This document shows, one piece after another, positions 1 through 5,219 of a stretch of 5,562 nucleotides of DNA; position 1 is the first letter of the stretch; every line of letters begins with the position of its first letter. Under the pieces are notes generated by a model that worked only from the letters and a program-made list of their open reading frames with translations, had not been told where the DNA came from and searched no databases. Where the stretch lies: assembly GCA_937911885.1 (NCBI GenBank), contig CALDPW010000071.1:1-5562 (forward strand). The letters are read 5' to 3'. This stretch comes from an uncultured Clostridia bacterium (GTDB taxonomy: Bacteria > Bacillota > Clostridia > Christensenellales > UBA1242). Both the position numbers and the translations under genes were made by a program.

Positions 1-971
1 CCTGATACTTCCAATATTTGGTTGCCTGGTTCGCGTTCGGGCGTAAAGATAATGCCTGGATATTTACGCGATGAGGGTTGAATATCTTCTACATTCAGCT
101 TTTCCAACATCTTCTTGCGGCTTGTAGTTTGCTTACTCTTAGCCACATTAGAACTGAATCGGCGAATAAATTCTTCCAACTCTTTACGCTTTTCTTCTGC
201 CTTAGCTTTTTGATTTTGTTGCTGACGTAGAGCCAATTGACTTGACTCATACCAGAAGCTATAGTTACCGGCAAATTGATTTATCTTACCATAGTCGATA
301 TCAACGGTATGTGTGCAAACAGAGTCGAGGAAGTGGCGGTCGTGACTCACAACCAACACCGTATGTTCGAAGTTTGAAAGGTACTCTTCCAACCATGTAA
401 CGGTTTCCATATCAAGGTCGTTGGTAGGTTCGTCCAACAGCAAGTTATCAGGATTACCAAACAAGGCTTGAGCAAGCATTACGCGTACTTTCTCTTTGTT
501 GTTCAGCTCGCTCATCAAAAGATAGTGCTTTGCCTCTTTTATACCCAACCCACTGAGTAGAGCTGCCGCATCGCTTTCGGCGTTCCATCCATCAAGTTCG
601 GCAAATTTCTCTTCAAGTTCAGAAACTCTCAAACCATCTTCATCGGTAAAATCGGCCTTAGCATAAAGCGCATCGCGTTCTTGCATAATGTCCCACAACA
701 CCGTATGACCCATCAACACCGTATTCATCACCGTGTAATTGTCCCACTTGAAGTGGTCCTGACTCAATACCGACAAACGTTCACCTGGGCCTAATGTAAT
801 AGAACCTGTTGTAGGGTCGAGTTCGCCCGAAATAGTCTTTAAAAAAGTTGATTTACCTGCACCATTGGCACCAATTACGCCATAGCAATTACCCTCTGTA
901 AACTTAAGGTTTACATCCTTAAACAATACTCTTTTACCAAACTGAACCGATACGTTCGAAACTGTAATCAT
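1..971 (-). CDS. ABC-F family ATPase, N-terminal 323 codons (3' end outside window)
   Basis: This is an ABC-F protein, a soluble tandem-ATPase family without membrane segments whose studied members act at the ribosomal E site in translation or antibiotic protection. Seen: ATG at 971-969 and an open frame to the left edge. Walker A GANGAGKS is at residues 34-41, the Q-loop Gln at 71, a signature region MSELNNKEKVRV at 153-164 in place of LSGGE, Walker B plus catalytic Glu LLLDEPTNDLD at 177-187, and the H-loop SHDRHFLD at 209-216. A charged linker rich in Gln, Lys, Arg and Glu spans about 242-303 (the tRNA-interacting linker of the family). The visible part ends at ILEVS, where the second ABC domain should begin. 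Family members are about 530-550 residues, so roughly 40% is missing. It resembles the YbiT-like proteins common in Bacteroidota. The subfamily and any resistance role cannot be decided from this half. GC content and promoter differ sharply from genes after 1237. Confidence 0.96.
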   Translation of the reverse strand, partial: MITVSNVSVQFGKRVLFKDVNLKFTEGNCYGVIGANGAGKSTFLKTISGELDPTTGSITLGPGERLSVLSQDHFKWDNYTVMNTVLMGHTVLWDIMQERDALYAKADFTDEDGLRVSELEEKFAELDGWNAESDAAALLSGLGIKEAKHYLLMSELNNKEKVRVMLAQALFGNPDNLLLDEPTNDLDMETVTWLEEYLSNFEHTVLVVSHDRHFLDSVCTHTVDIDYGKINQFAGNYSFWYESSQLALRQQQNQKAKAEEKRKELEEFIRRFSSNVAKSKQTTSRKKMLEKLNVEDIQPSSRKYPGIIFTPEREPGNQILEVS

Positions 972-1001
972 CTGTGTATAATCTATATTTTTTTGAATTT
1001 G

Positions 1002-1032
1002 CAAAGGTAAATATAATTAAATGCAGAACAAA
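1002..1032 (-). promoter_or_regulatory. Bacteroidota-type -33/-7 promoter of the ABC-F gene
   Basis: Read on the minus strand, TTTG (1032-1029) is followed by exactly 19 bp and then TACCTTTG (1009-1002). This matches the known Bacteroides primary-sigma consensus of TTTG, 19-21 bp, TAnnTTTG without a mismatch. It lies about 30 bp upstream of the ABC-F ATG at 971. There is no Shine-Dalgarno sequence before that ATG, which is usual for Bacteroidota. Together these identify the phylum of the left part of the window. Confidence 0.8.
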
Positions 1033-1073
1033 ATATAGCGCCCGCTTATTTATCTCTTTAATAAAGATACAAG

Positions 1074-1149
1074 TGACAAATACGGAAATAGGTGACATTA
1101 TTGTCATGCCATATGCCATTTTTGTCATACCTTTGTGACAATTTTGACA
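1074..1149. promoter_or_regulatory. Cluster of six TGACA/TGTCA half-sites, probable activator binding region
   Basis: TGACA lies at 1074-1078, 1093-1097, 1136-1140 and 1145-1149; its complement TGTCA lies at 1102-1106 and 1123-1127. They form two inverted repeats: TGACA-4 bp-TGTCA (1093-1106) and TTGTCA-8 bp-TGACAA (1122-1141). A tandem 7-bp repeat, ATGCCAT twice, sits between them at 1106-1119. The cluster ends about 11 bp before the sigma-54 -24 element at 1160. That position suits an enhancer-binding-protein site, although it reaches nearer the promoter than is typical. Which regulator binds is unknown; the regulatory role is inferred. Confidence 0.5.
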
Positions 1150-1159
1150 AAATCGTGCC

Positions 1160-1177
1160 TTGGCATAGTTTTTGCTA
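1160..1177 (+). promoter_or_regulatory. Sigma-54 (RpoN) -24/-12 promoter
   Basis: TTGGCATAGTTTTTGCTA carries GG at 1162-1163 and GC at 1174-1175, separated by the required 10 bp. It agrees with the consensus TGGCAYR-N4-TTGCW. The expected transcript start is near 1187, reading rightwards. The gene it should drive is not obviously present: the first frame downstream (1237) looks like a Bacillota protein. The match is strong for an element of this rigidity, but it is a sequence-only prediction. Confidence 0.7.
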
Positions 1178-1240
1178 TAACTATAGATAAACATACGATA
1201 ATAAATTAACAAAAAAATAAAATTATTTGGATTAACATGT
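1178..1240. other. Probable junction between Bacteroidota-like and Bacillota-like DNA
   Basis: To the left are a Bacteroides promoter, a sigma-54 promoter and mid-GC coding DNA. To the right are AT-rich genes with Shine-Dalgarno sites and Firmicutes-type proteins. The segment itself is A/T-only in long runs (for example 1211-1227), which gives no exact breakpoint but is the sort of low-complexity stretch where assemblies misjoin. No direct repeat, attachment site or insertion-sequence end is visible. I infer an assembly chimera; a real transfer boundary is the alternative. Confidence 0.55.
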
Positions 1241-1557
1241 GGATAATAATGTCTGTTTCAATAGTGGGATTGTTGGCCGGATGTTTTGTTGCAGCGTTTT
1301 TAATACCAGAGGGTGTTTGGCAACTTGTTGTTATTTTGGCCTCGGTAGTGCTGTTTTTAATACCTTGTTTTTATGCATTAAAATTAGAAGTTAGCGTTGG
1401 TGCATATAAGTGTAAAAAATGTGGATGTGAAATAAAACCAACATATTTGCAAGTTTTGCAAGCTATGCACTTAGGAACAACTCGTTACTTAAAATGTCCA
1501 CAATGTAAAAAACGTAGTTGGTGTAAAAAAGTAATAACAACCAAGCACGACAAATAA
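1237..1557 (+). CDS. Small membrane protein with C-terminal zinc ribbon
   Basis: The protein is 106 residues and its function is unknown. Seen: two hydrophobic helices at about residues 3-23 and 28-48, then a cytoplasmic-looking tail with two CxxC knuckles, C59/C62 (YKCKKCG) and C87/C90 (LKCPQCKKRSW). These would form a four-cysteine zinc ribbon. The segment AMHLGTTRYLKCPQC resembles a family of uncharacterised Clostridia proteins that I know by pattern only. The start is uncertain. ATG 1237 and ATG 1249 (residue 5) are both possible, neither has a convincing Shine-Dalgarno, and the frame stays open back to 1210. The native 5' end may have been lost at the suspected junction. The gene converges on the coaE operon and shares terminator 1566-1598 with it. 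Confidence 0.8.
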   Translation: MWIIMSVSIVGLLAGCFVAAFLIPEGVWQLVVILASVVLFLIPCFYALKLEVSVGAYKCKKCGCEIKPTYLQVLQAMHLGTTRYLKCPQCKKRSWCKKVITTKHDK

Positions 1558-1565
1558 TATATATA

Positions 1566-1598
1566 AAAAAATCCAAGACAACAAATCTTGGATTTTTT
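1566..1598. terminator. Bidirectional intrinsic terminator
   Basis: A perfect 13-bp stem, AAAAAATCCAAGA (1566-1578) against its complement (1586-1598), encloses a 7-nt loop. The A-run on one side and T-run on the other give a U-tract to transcripts from either direction. It lies 8 bp after the zinc-ribbon stop and 12 bp after the minus-strand stop at 1611, so it serves both convergent units. Confidence 0.85.
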
Positions 1599-1610
1599 GT
1601 TAAATTTTTA

Positions 1611-2141
1611 TTATTTAGCACAAACAAAAGTGTTATATGTGTTTGCTTCAATAATTTTAAACACTTCGGGGCTATATTTTTCAATAAATTTTGCTTTATC
1701 GTTAATGTAAATAACAAAACAAATGTTGCGGCTGCGTGCCAAGGTTACATATGCATCAATTTTATCAAGTTCAATTTCTTCTAGGTTTTTAATAACAATT
1801 AATGTTGTTTGTGTATTGTAATCTTTGTTTTTTAATCTAATAATTTCTTCAATTGCATCACTTGCTTCGTTTCCACTAATACTCAAAGCCGAAACGGTGG
1901 TTGTTAGTCGTGATAAATTGTTGGTATTGTTTAAAATGTAATATTCGCTTCCCAAATTGTTTAAGTCAAAGTTGTTGTTAATAAAAAGCAAACCACATTT
2001 GTTAGCAGCTGCGCAATGAACAAGCAGGTTTTGATGTTCGTTAAAACCTTGTTCAAAAGCAATATATTGTTCGTTGCCAGGTTCGGTTAAAATTAAAGAG
2101 TGTTTTTTGTTTTTAATTAATTCATCAATAATGTTATACAT
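1611..2141 (-). CDS. Uncharacterised protein, weakly like the C-terminal part of VirD4/TraG ATPases
   Basis: The protein is 176 residues, with no signal peptide or membrane helix. I do not recognise it firmly. The second half has the layout of a VirD4/TraG-type ATPase core: a hydrophobic strand TTLIVIKNLEEI at about 112-123 where Walker B would be (KN replaces the usual DE), then LARSRNICFVIYIND at about 134-148. After that comes IEKYSPEVFKIIEANTYNTFV, like the region after the sensor arginine. No Walker A is present, so it should not hydrolyse ATP. GAGGT at 2153-2149 stands 7 nt before the ATG. It is the last gene of the operon, 21 bp after coaD. The link to conjugation is speculative; a domesticated or degenerate P-loop fold is the most that can be said. 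Confidence 0.8.
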   Translation of the reverse strand: MYNIIDELIKNKKHSLILTEPGNEQYIAFEQGFNEHQNLLVHCAAANKCGLLFINNNFDLNNLGSEYYILNNTNNLSRLTTTVSALSISGNEASDAIEEIIRLKNKDYNTQTTLIVIKNLEEIELDKIDAYVTLARSRNICFVIYINDKAKFIEKYSPEVFKIIEANTYNTFVCAK

Positions 2142-2162
2142 ATTTTTTACCTCGGTTTTTAA

Positions 2163-2633
2163 TTAATTTTTACTTATGTAATCATAAACAATTTTTGGAA
2201 CCAATTGTTTGTAATCTTTGCCATCGTTTTTTAGTTGATTAACCAGTGTGGAACTAACAAGGTCGTATTTATCAGCTCTCAAAAATATTGTTTCGGCTCC
2301 ACCTAGTTCATAGTTTGCTTTGGCTAACTTTTCTTCTAGTTCATAATCCTTGCTGTTTCTCAGTCCTCTAATTAAAAAGGATGCGTTATGTTTTTTCATT
2401 TCATCAACAGTAAGTCCGTTATAATTTATGCAAATAACATTTGTTAAATTGTTTTGCTCTAAAACTTGTGTTATGCATTGTTGCATTTTAATGGAATCAT
2501 ATTTTTTAACTTTGTTTTTATTAACACCAATTCCAATAACAACTTTATCAAATATTTTGCAAGCTGTTTTAACAATGTGTAAATGTCCTACGGTAAACGG
2601 ATCAAAACTTCCAGCATAAAAAGCAGTTATCAT
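2163..2633 (-). CDS. coaD: Pantetheine-phosphate adenylyltransferase (CoaD)
   Basis: It transfers AMP from ATP to 4'-phosphopantetheine, giving dephospho-CoA, the penultimate step of coenzyme A synthesis in the cytoplasm. The protein is 156 residues, close to the 159 of E. coli CoaD. Seen: the nucleotidyltransferase motif GSFDPFTVGHLHIV at residues 8-21 with the catalytic His at 17, a Lys near 41-44 where the family uses one for substrate binding, RGLRNSKDYELE at 89-100, and the C-terminal ATP-binding motif VSSTLVNQL at 126-134. That last motif normally reads ISSTxVR/K; Asn132 replaces the basic residue. The start codon overlaps the coaE stop as ATGA, and GGAGA (2645-2641) within the coaE end provides a ribosome binding site 7 nt upstream. 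Translation is therefore probably coupled to coaE. Confidence 0.96.
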   Translation of the reverse strand: MITAFYAGSFDPFTVGHLHIVKTACKIFDKVVIGIGVNKNKVKKYDSIKMQQCITQVLEQNNLTNVICINYNGLTVDEMKKHNASFLIRGLRNSKDYELEEKLAKANYELGGAETIFLRADKYDLVSSTLVNQLKNDGKDYKQLVPKIVYDYISKN

Positions 2634-3208
2634 TTTTGTTTCTCCAAAATTTTATTAACAACATTGTTGCAAGTTTTTTCAAAATTGCTAGTGTAACAGT
2701 TTTGAACAGTGTAATCAAACTTAAATTGTGAGTAGTTTGGACAAAAGCTATCGCGCAGTTTAATTTGTTGCAAAGTAATGTTGTCACGCTTAATCAAATA
2801 ATCAACTCGCTTATCAAAACTTTTTGGTGTTACTAAAATGTTGTAGTTTGCCAAATTAAAATATTTTGTTAATGGTAAAAACTTGTAATCAATTACAGCG
2901 TTGTTGTTTGATTGTTTTATAGCATCATCAATTGCAGATTCAATATAAGGCCAAGTAAGTTCGTTTAACAAATCCCATTGTTGTTTGTTGTTTAGCACCA
3001 AATTGCTAACAAGTTTTTTTTCAACAATATTGTTGTTTGTAACCTTGCTTCCAAATGCATCCTTTAATTTTTGTTGCATTAAACTGTTACCATACATTTT
3101 TTCAACAATGCTATCAACGCTAATTAATGTTAAGTTTAAATGTTTGGCGAGCTGTTGTGATAAAAAACTTTTTCCACAGCCAGAACATCCCGTTACGTTT
3201 ATAATCAT
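2630..3208 (-). CDS. coaE: Dephospho-CoA kinase (CoaE), divergent
   Basis: It phosphorylates the 3'-hydroxyl of dephospho-CoA, the final step of coenzyme A synthesis. The protein is 192 residues (E. coli 206). Seen: P-loop GCSGCGKS at 7-14; Asp32 in SVDSIVEKMY where the family has DADxIAR; LLNELTWPYIESAI at 80-93, aligning with the family's LxxxxHPxI but with Trp86 for His; IDYKFLPLTKYF at 106-117 in place of VPLLFE; lid-region KRDNITLQQI at 140-149; and FDYTVQN at 164-170, like the ending ADxVIxN. Several signature residues are changed, so it is a divergent member, yet the order of elements and the coaD partner support the call. GGAG sits 5 nt before the ATG. It heads the operon. Confidence 0.88.
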   Translation of the reverse strand: MIINVTGCSGCGKSFLSQQLAKHLNLTLISVDSIVEKMYGNSLMQQKLKDAFGSKVTNNNIVEKKLVSNLVLNNKQQWDLLNELTWPYIESAIDDAIKQSNNNAVIDYKFLPLTKYFNLANYNILVTPKSFDKRVDYLIKRDNITLQQIKLRDSFCPNYSQFKFDYTVQNCYTSNFEKTCNNVVNKILEKQK

Positions 3209-3212
3209 AATG

Positions 3213-3217
3213 TCTCC
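3213..3217 (-). promoter_or_regulatory. Ribosome binding site of coaE
   Basis: GGAGA on the minus strand, 4 nt from the ATG at 3208, is a strong Shine-Dalgarno match. It fixes the coaE start and is typical of the Bacillota-like genes in this window. Confidence 0.8.
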
Positions 3218-3235
3218 AAATGTTTAACTTAATTA

Positions 3236-3264
3236 ATTATATAAAAATATAACCAAAGTGTCGA
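3236..3264 (-). promoter_or_regulatory. Housekeeping promoter of the coaE-coaD operon
   Basis: On the minus strand, TCGACA (3264-3259) is one base off TTGACA. It is followed by an exact 17-bp spacer and a perfect TATAAT (3241-3236). Transcription should start near 3229, leaving a leader of about 20 nt that contains the coaE ribosome binding site. Confidence 0.75.
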
Positions 3265-3336
3265 GAAAATAACCAATTGCAAACAAACATAAATTATATT
3301 TTTTGTTTATTTTAATAAAAATAAAAACCACTAGTG

Positions 3337-3345
3337 TGTTATACT
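3337..3345 (+). promoter_or_regulatory. Extended -10 promoter of the CYTH gene
   Basis: TGTTATACT gives the extended -10 form TGn plus TATACT (3340-3345). No -35 hexamer is visible 16-18 bp upstream. The start would be near 3352, just before the AAGGAG site. The longer GTGTTATACT is repeated exactly before ttcA (4348-4357), which strengthens the call. Confidence 0.65.
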
Positions 3346-3369
3346 TATTATAAAAAAGGAGATGGGTGT

Positions 3370-3921
3370 ATGAAAAACGAAATTGAAGCTCGCTTGCTAG
3401 ATTGCAATGTTGATAATTTTGTTAACAGTTTGCAAAAAGCAGGTGCAATCTTTGTTGGCGATTGGATGCAAATTAGGTATTGCTACGATTTTGATCCAAT
3501 AAAACCAAACAGCTGGATTAGACTTAGAACTAATGGGGAAGAAACAACTTTAACCATAAAAGAAATTAGCAGTTCAAAAATTGATGGAACAAAAGAAAGC
3601 GAAATTGTTGTTTCGGATTTTAACGAAACCGATTTGATATTAAACAAACTTGGATATGTTGCACGTAGCAAACAGGAAAATCGTCGCATTAGATATATGC
3701 TAAACAATGTTGAAATAGATATTGATTTTTGGCCACACATTCCAACCTATGTTGAGTTTGAAGCCGAAAGCGAACAACAAATTATTGATGTGTGCAAACT
3801 ATTAAATGTGGATTATAACAAATTAACAACCCTAGACGTTATGTCAATATATAACCATTACGGTATTGATTTTGATATGTTGCCAAGCGTTCTTTTGCTG
3901 GAAGATAATAGAAAAAAATAA
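3370..3921 (+). CDS. CYTH-domain protein (class IV adenylyl cyclase/triphosphatase superfamily)
   Basis: CYTH proteins bind triphosphate substrates and metal in a beta tunnel; members include CyaB cyclases, inorganic triphosphatases and thiamine triphosphatases. The exact substrate here cannot be told from sequence. Protein of 183 residues from ATG 3370. Seen: N-terminal EIEARL at 4-9 (family ExExK/R), YCYDF at 37-41, WIRLRT at 49-54, TLTIKE at 60-65, SEIVVSDF at 77-84, QENRRIRY at 102-109, VEIDIDFWP at 114-122 and YVEFEAES at 127-134. Together these cover the alternating acidic and basic tunnel residues. An ATG-less longer frame could begin upstream at 3334, but AAGGAG at 3356-3361 lies 8 nt before 3370 and the promoter -10 overlaps 3340, so 3370 is the start. 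The domain is complete; about 30 residues beyond the last core strand include a hydrophobic tail MLPSVLLLE. Confidence 0.93.
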   Translation: MKNEIEARLLDCNVDNFVNSLQKAGAIFVGDWMQIRYCYDFDPIKPNSWIRLRTNGEETTLTIKEISSSKIDGTKESEIVVSDFNETDLILNKLGYVARSKQENRRIRYMLNNVEIDIDFWPHIPTYVEFEAESEQQIIDVCKLLNVDYNKLTTLDVMSIYNHYGIDFDMLPSVLLLEDNRKK

Positions 3922-3946
3922 TAACAGCAAAAACGATAACTGTGAA

Positions 3947-3976
3947 TTAACAATCAAATAATATCAAATATATAAC
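3947..3976 (+). promoter_or_regulatory. Possible promoter of the MazG-like gene
   Basis: TTAACA (3947-3952), an 18-bp spacer and TATAAC (3971-3976) each differ by one base from consensus. A transcript from about 3983 would carry the small hairpin at 3988-4004 and the AGGAG site at 4008-4012. The region is so AT-rich that this could be chance. Confidence 0.4.
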
Positions 3977-3987
3977 AAAAACACATA

Positions 3988-4004
3988 ACTTTTTGACAAA
4001 AAGT
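3988..4004 (+). promoter_or_regulatory. Small hairpin directly before the MazG-like gene's ribosome binding site
   Basis: ACTTTTT (3988-3994) and AAAAAGT (3998-4004) can pair in a perfect 7-bp stem with a 3-nt loop GAC. The stem ends 3 nt before the Shine-Dalgarno AGGAG at 4008-4012. It might protect the 5' end of the transcript or tune initiation, but it is AT-only apart from one pair and has no U-tract, so it is not a terminator. Confidence 0.35.
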
Positions 4005-4020
4005 GGTAGGAGAATTAAAT

Positions 4021-4320
4021 ATGCAAAACAAAGTAAAACAATTTAACAGCCAATATATGCAACCATTAAGTGCCGAAAATCGAATGCTTGATATTCAAAG
4101 CGAAGTTGGAGAACTTGCAAAAGAAGTTTTAAAATCAACCGATTATGGAACAAAAAATTTTACTATTACACCTGATTTAAAAATGGAGCTTGGCGATGCA
4201 ATTTATAGTTTGTTAAGCTTTGCTGTTGAGCACAACATTAATGCCGAAGAATGTTTAACAATGGTTATTAACAAATACGAAAATCGTTTTAATAAAAAAG
4301 GACATATTGGGTCTAATTAA
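4021..4320 (+). CDS. MazG-like nucleotide pyrophosphohydrolase
   Basis: The all-alpha NTP pyrophosphatase fold hydrolyses (d)NTPs to NMP and pyrophosphate, often to clear non-canonical nucleotides. Protein of 99 residues, the usual size of single-domain MazG-like proteins. Seen: the metal-binding helix pair, EVGELAKEVLKST at 28-40 (E28, E31, E35) and MELGDAIYSLLSF at 55-67 (E56 and D59), then a helix AEECLTMVINKYENRF at 75-90 and the ending KKGHIGS. The start is ATG 4021, with AGGAG 8 nt upstream at 4008-4012; an in-frame GTG at 4003 lies upstream of that site and is rejected. It stands between the CYTH gene and ttcA, each of which has its own promoter, so it may be a separate unit. Confidence 0.9.
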   Translation: MQNKVKQFNSQYMQPLSAENRMLDIQSEVGELAKEVLKSTDYGTKNFTITPDLKMELGDAIYSLLSFAVEHNINAEECLTMVINKYENRFNKKGHIGSN

Positions 4321-4347
4321 AAATAACTATTTTATTTTAAAAAATTT

Positions 4348-4357
4348 GTGTTATACT
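4348..4357 (+). promoter_or_regulatory. Extended -10 promoter of ttcA
   Basis: GTGTTATACT places TGn (4349-4351) directly before TATACT (4352-4357), with no -35 box visible. It is identical over ten bases to the element before the CYTH gene. The transcript should start near 4364, about 8 nt before AGGAG at 4372-4376. Confidence 0.65.
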
Positions 4358-4371
4358 ACTATGTAAAAATT

Positions 4372-4385
4372 AGGAGTTTAAATTG
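4372..4385 (+). promoter_or_regulatory. Ribosome binding site and TTG start of ttcA
   Basis: AGGAG (4372-4376) is 6 nt before TTG at 4383-4385. No ATG occurs in frame before the PP-loop (the next Met is residue 50), so the TTG start is needed to keep the N-terminus of the family. Confidence 0.85.
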
Positions 4386-5219
4386 GAAAACTATAAGGAA
4401 ATTGAACGATCAATAATAACAACATATCGTTCAAGGCTGTGGTCAAAATTTACCAAAGCAATTAGAGATTACAAATTAATAAACGAAGGCGATAAAGTTT
4501 GCGTTTGTATTTCGGGTGGAAAAGATTCGATGCTAATGGCAAAACTTTTTCAGCAATTGCATCGTTACCCAATTGTTAACTTTGAAGTTAAATATTTGGT
4601 AATGAATCCTGGATATAATCAAAAAAATTTAGATATGATTAAAAGCAATTTGCAAAAATTGAATATCGATGCCGAAATTGTTGAAAGCAATATTTTTGAA
4701 GTTGCTAATGCGCAAGAAAAAAATCCATGCTATTTGTGTGCACGCATGCGCAGGGGAACACTTTATAAAATAGCTAAAAGTTTGGGATGCAATAAAATTG
4801 CCTTGGGGCATCATTACGATGATGTTATTGAAACAACATTAATGAACATGCTAAATGCTGGATCGTTTCAAACAATGTTGCCAAAACTTCATAGCGATAA
4901 CTTTGATGGTATGGAACTAATTAGACCAATGTATTTAATTAGGGAAAAAGATATTGTAACTTGGGCAAATGCTTGCGATTTGCACTTTATTCAATGTGCT
5001 TGCAAGTTTACTGCAAACATTGCAAAAAACAATAACGACAGCCAAACCTCGCAACGATATCAAACTAAACTGCTTATTAACAAACTTATTTCCTATAATG
5101 CAAATGTAGAGCAAAACATTTTTAAAAGTGCCGAAAACGTTAATCTGGATAAAATTGTGGGCTATAAACAAGCTGGCAAAAAGATTAGTTATTTGGATTT
5201 TTATGATGAAAAGAAATAA
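4383..5219 (+). CDS. ttcA: TtcA-family tRNA 2-thiocytidine biosynthesis protein
   Basis: TtcA proteins adenylate and thiolate cytidine 32 of certain tRNAs, using ATP and an oxygen-sensitive iron-sulfur cluster. Protein of 278 residues (E. coli TtcA 311). Seen: PP-loop SGGKDS at 44-49; NPCYLCARMRRGTLY at 114-128 with the CxxC pair C116/C119 that matches the cluster-binding cysteines; IALGHHYDDVIETTLMNM at 139-156; LIRPMYLIREKDI at 179-191; and QCACKFTANI at 204-213, where C205 corresponds to the third cluster cysteine of E. coli (C222 in PCNLCG). Here the second knuckle reads CAC rather than CNLC. TilS is excluded because it lacks these cysteines. The last 60 residues are less conserved. It has its own promoter, and no convincing terminator follows for about 230 bp. 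Confidence 0.92.
   Translation: MENYKEIERSIITTYRSRLWSKFTKAIRDYKLINEGDKVCVCISGGKDSMLMAKLFQQLHRYPIVNFEVKYLVMNPGYNQKNLDMIKSNLQKLNIDAEIVESNIFEVANAQEKNPCYLCARMRRGTLYKIAKSLGCNKIALGHHYDDVIETTLMNMLNAGSFQTMLPKLHSDNFDGMELIRPMYLIREKDIVTWANACDLHFIQCACKFTANIAKNNNDSQTSQRYQTKLLINKLISYNANVEQNIFKSAENVNLDKIVGYKQAGKKISYLDFYDEKK

Noticed and set aside
934..1212. Minus-strand 92-codon frame over the ABC-F start and upstream region
   Set aside because: It runs through both promoters and overlaps the ABC-F gene in another frame; no protein family resemblance.
2428..3227. Plus-strand frames opposite coaD and coaE
   Set aside because: They are antisense shadows of well supported genes, without ribosome binding sites or recognisable domains.
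3334..3369. Upstream extension of the CYTH gene start to 3334
   Set aside because: The region overlaps the extended -10 promoter and lies before AAGGAG (3356-3361), which serves ATG 3370. The family begins at the EIEAR motif right after that ATG.
3993..3998. TTGACA as a -35 box
   Set aside because: A -10 at the proper distance would fall inside the MazG-like coding region; the bases belong to the small hairpin 3988-4004.
4003..4020. GTG start at 4003 for the MazG-like gene
   Set aside because: It lies upstream of, and would translate through, the AGGAG site that is correctly placed for ATG 4021.
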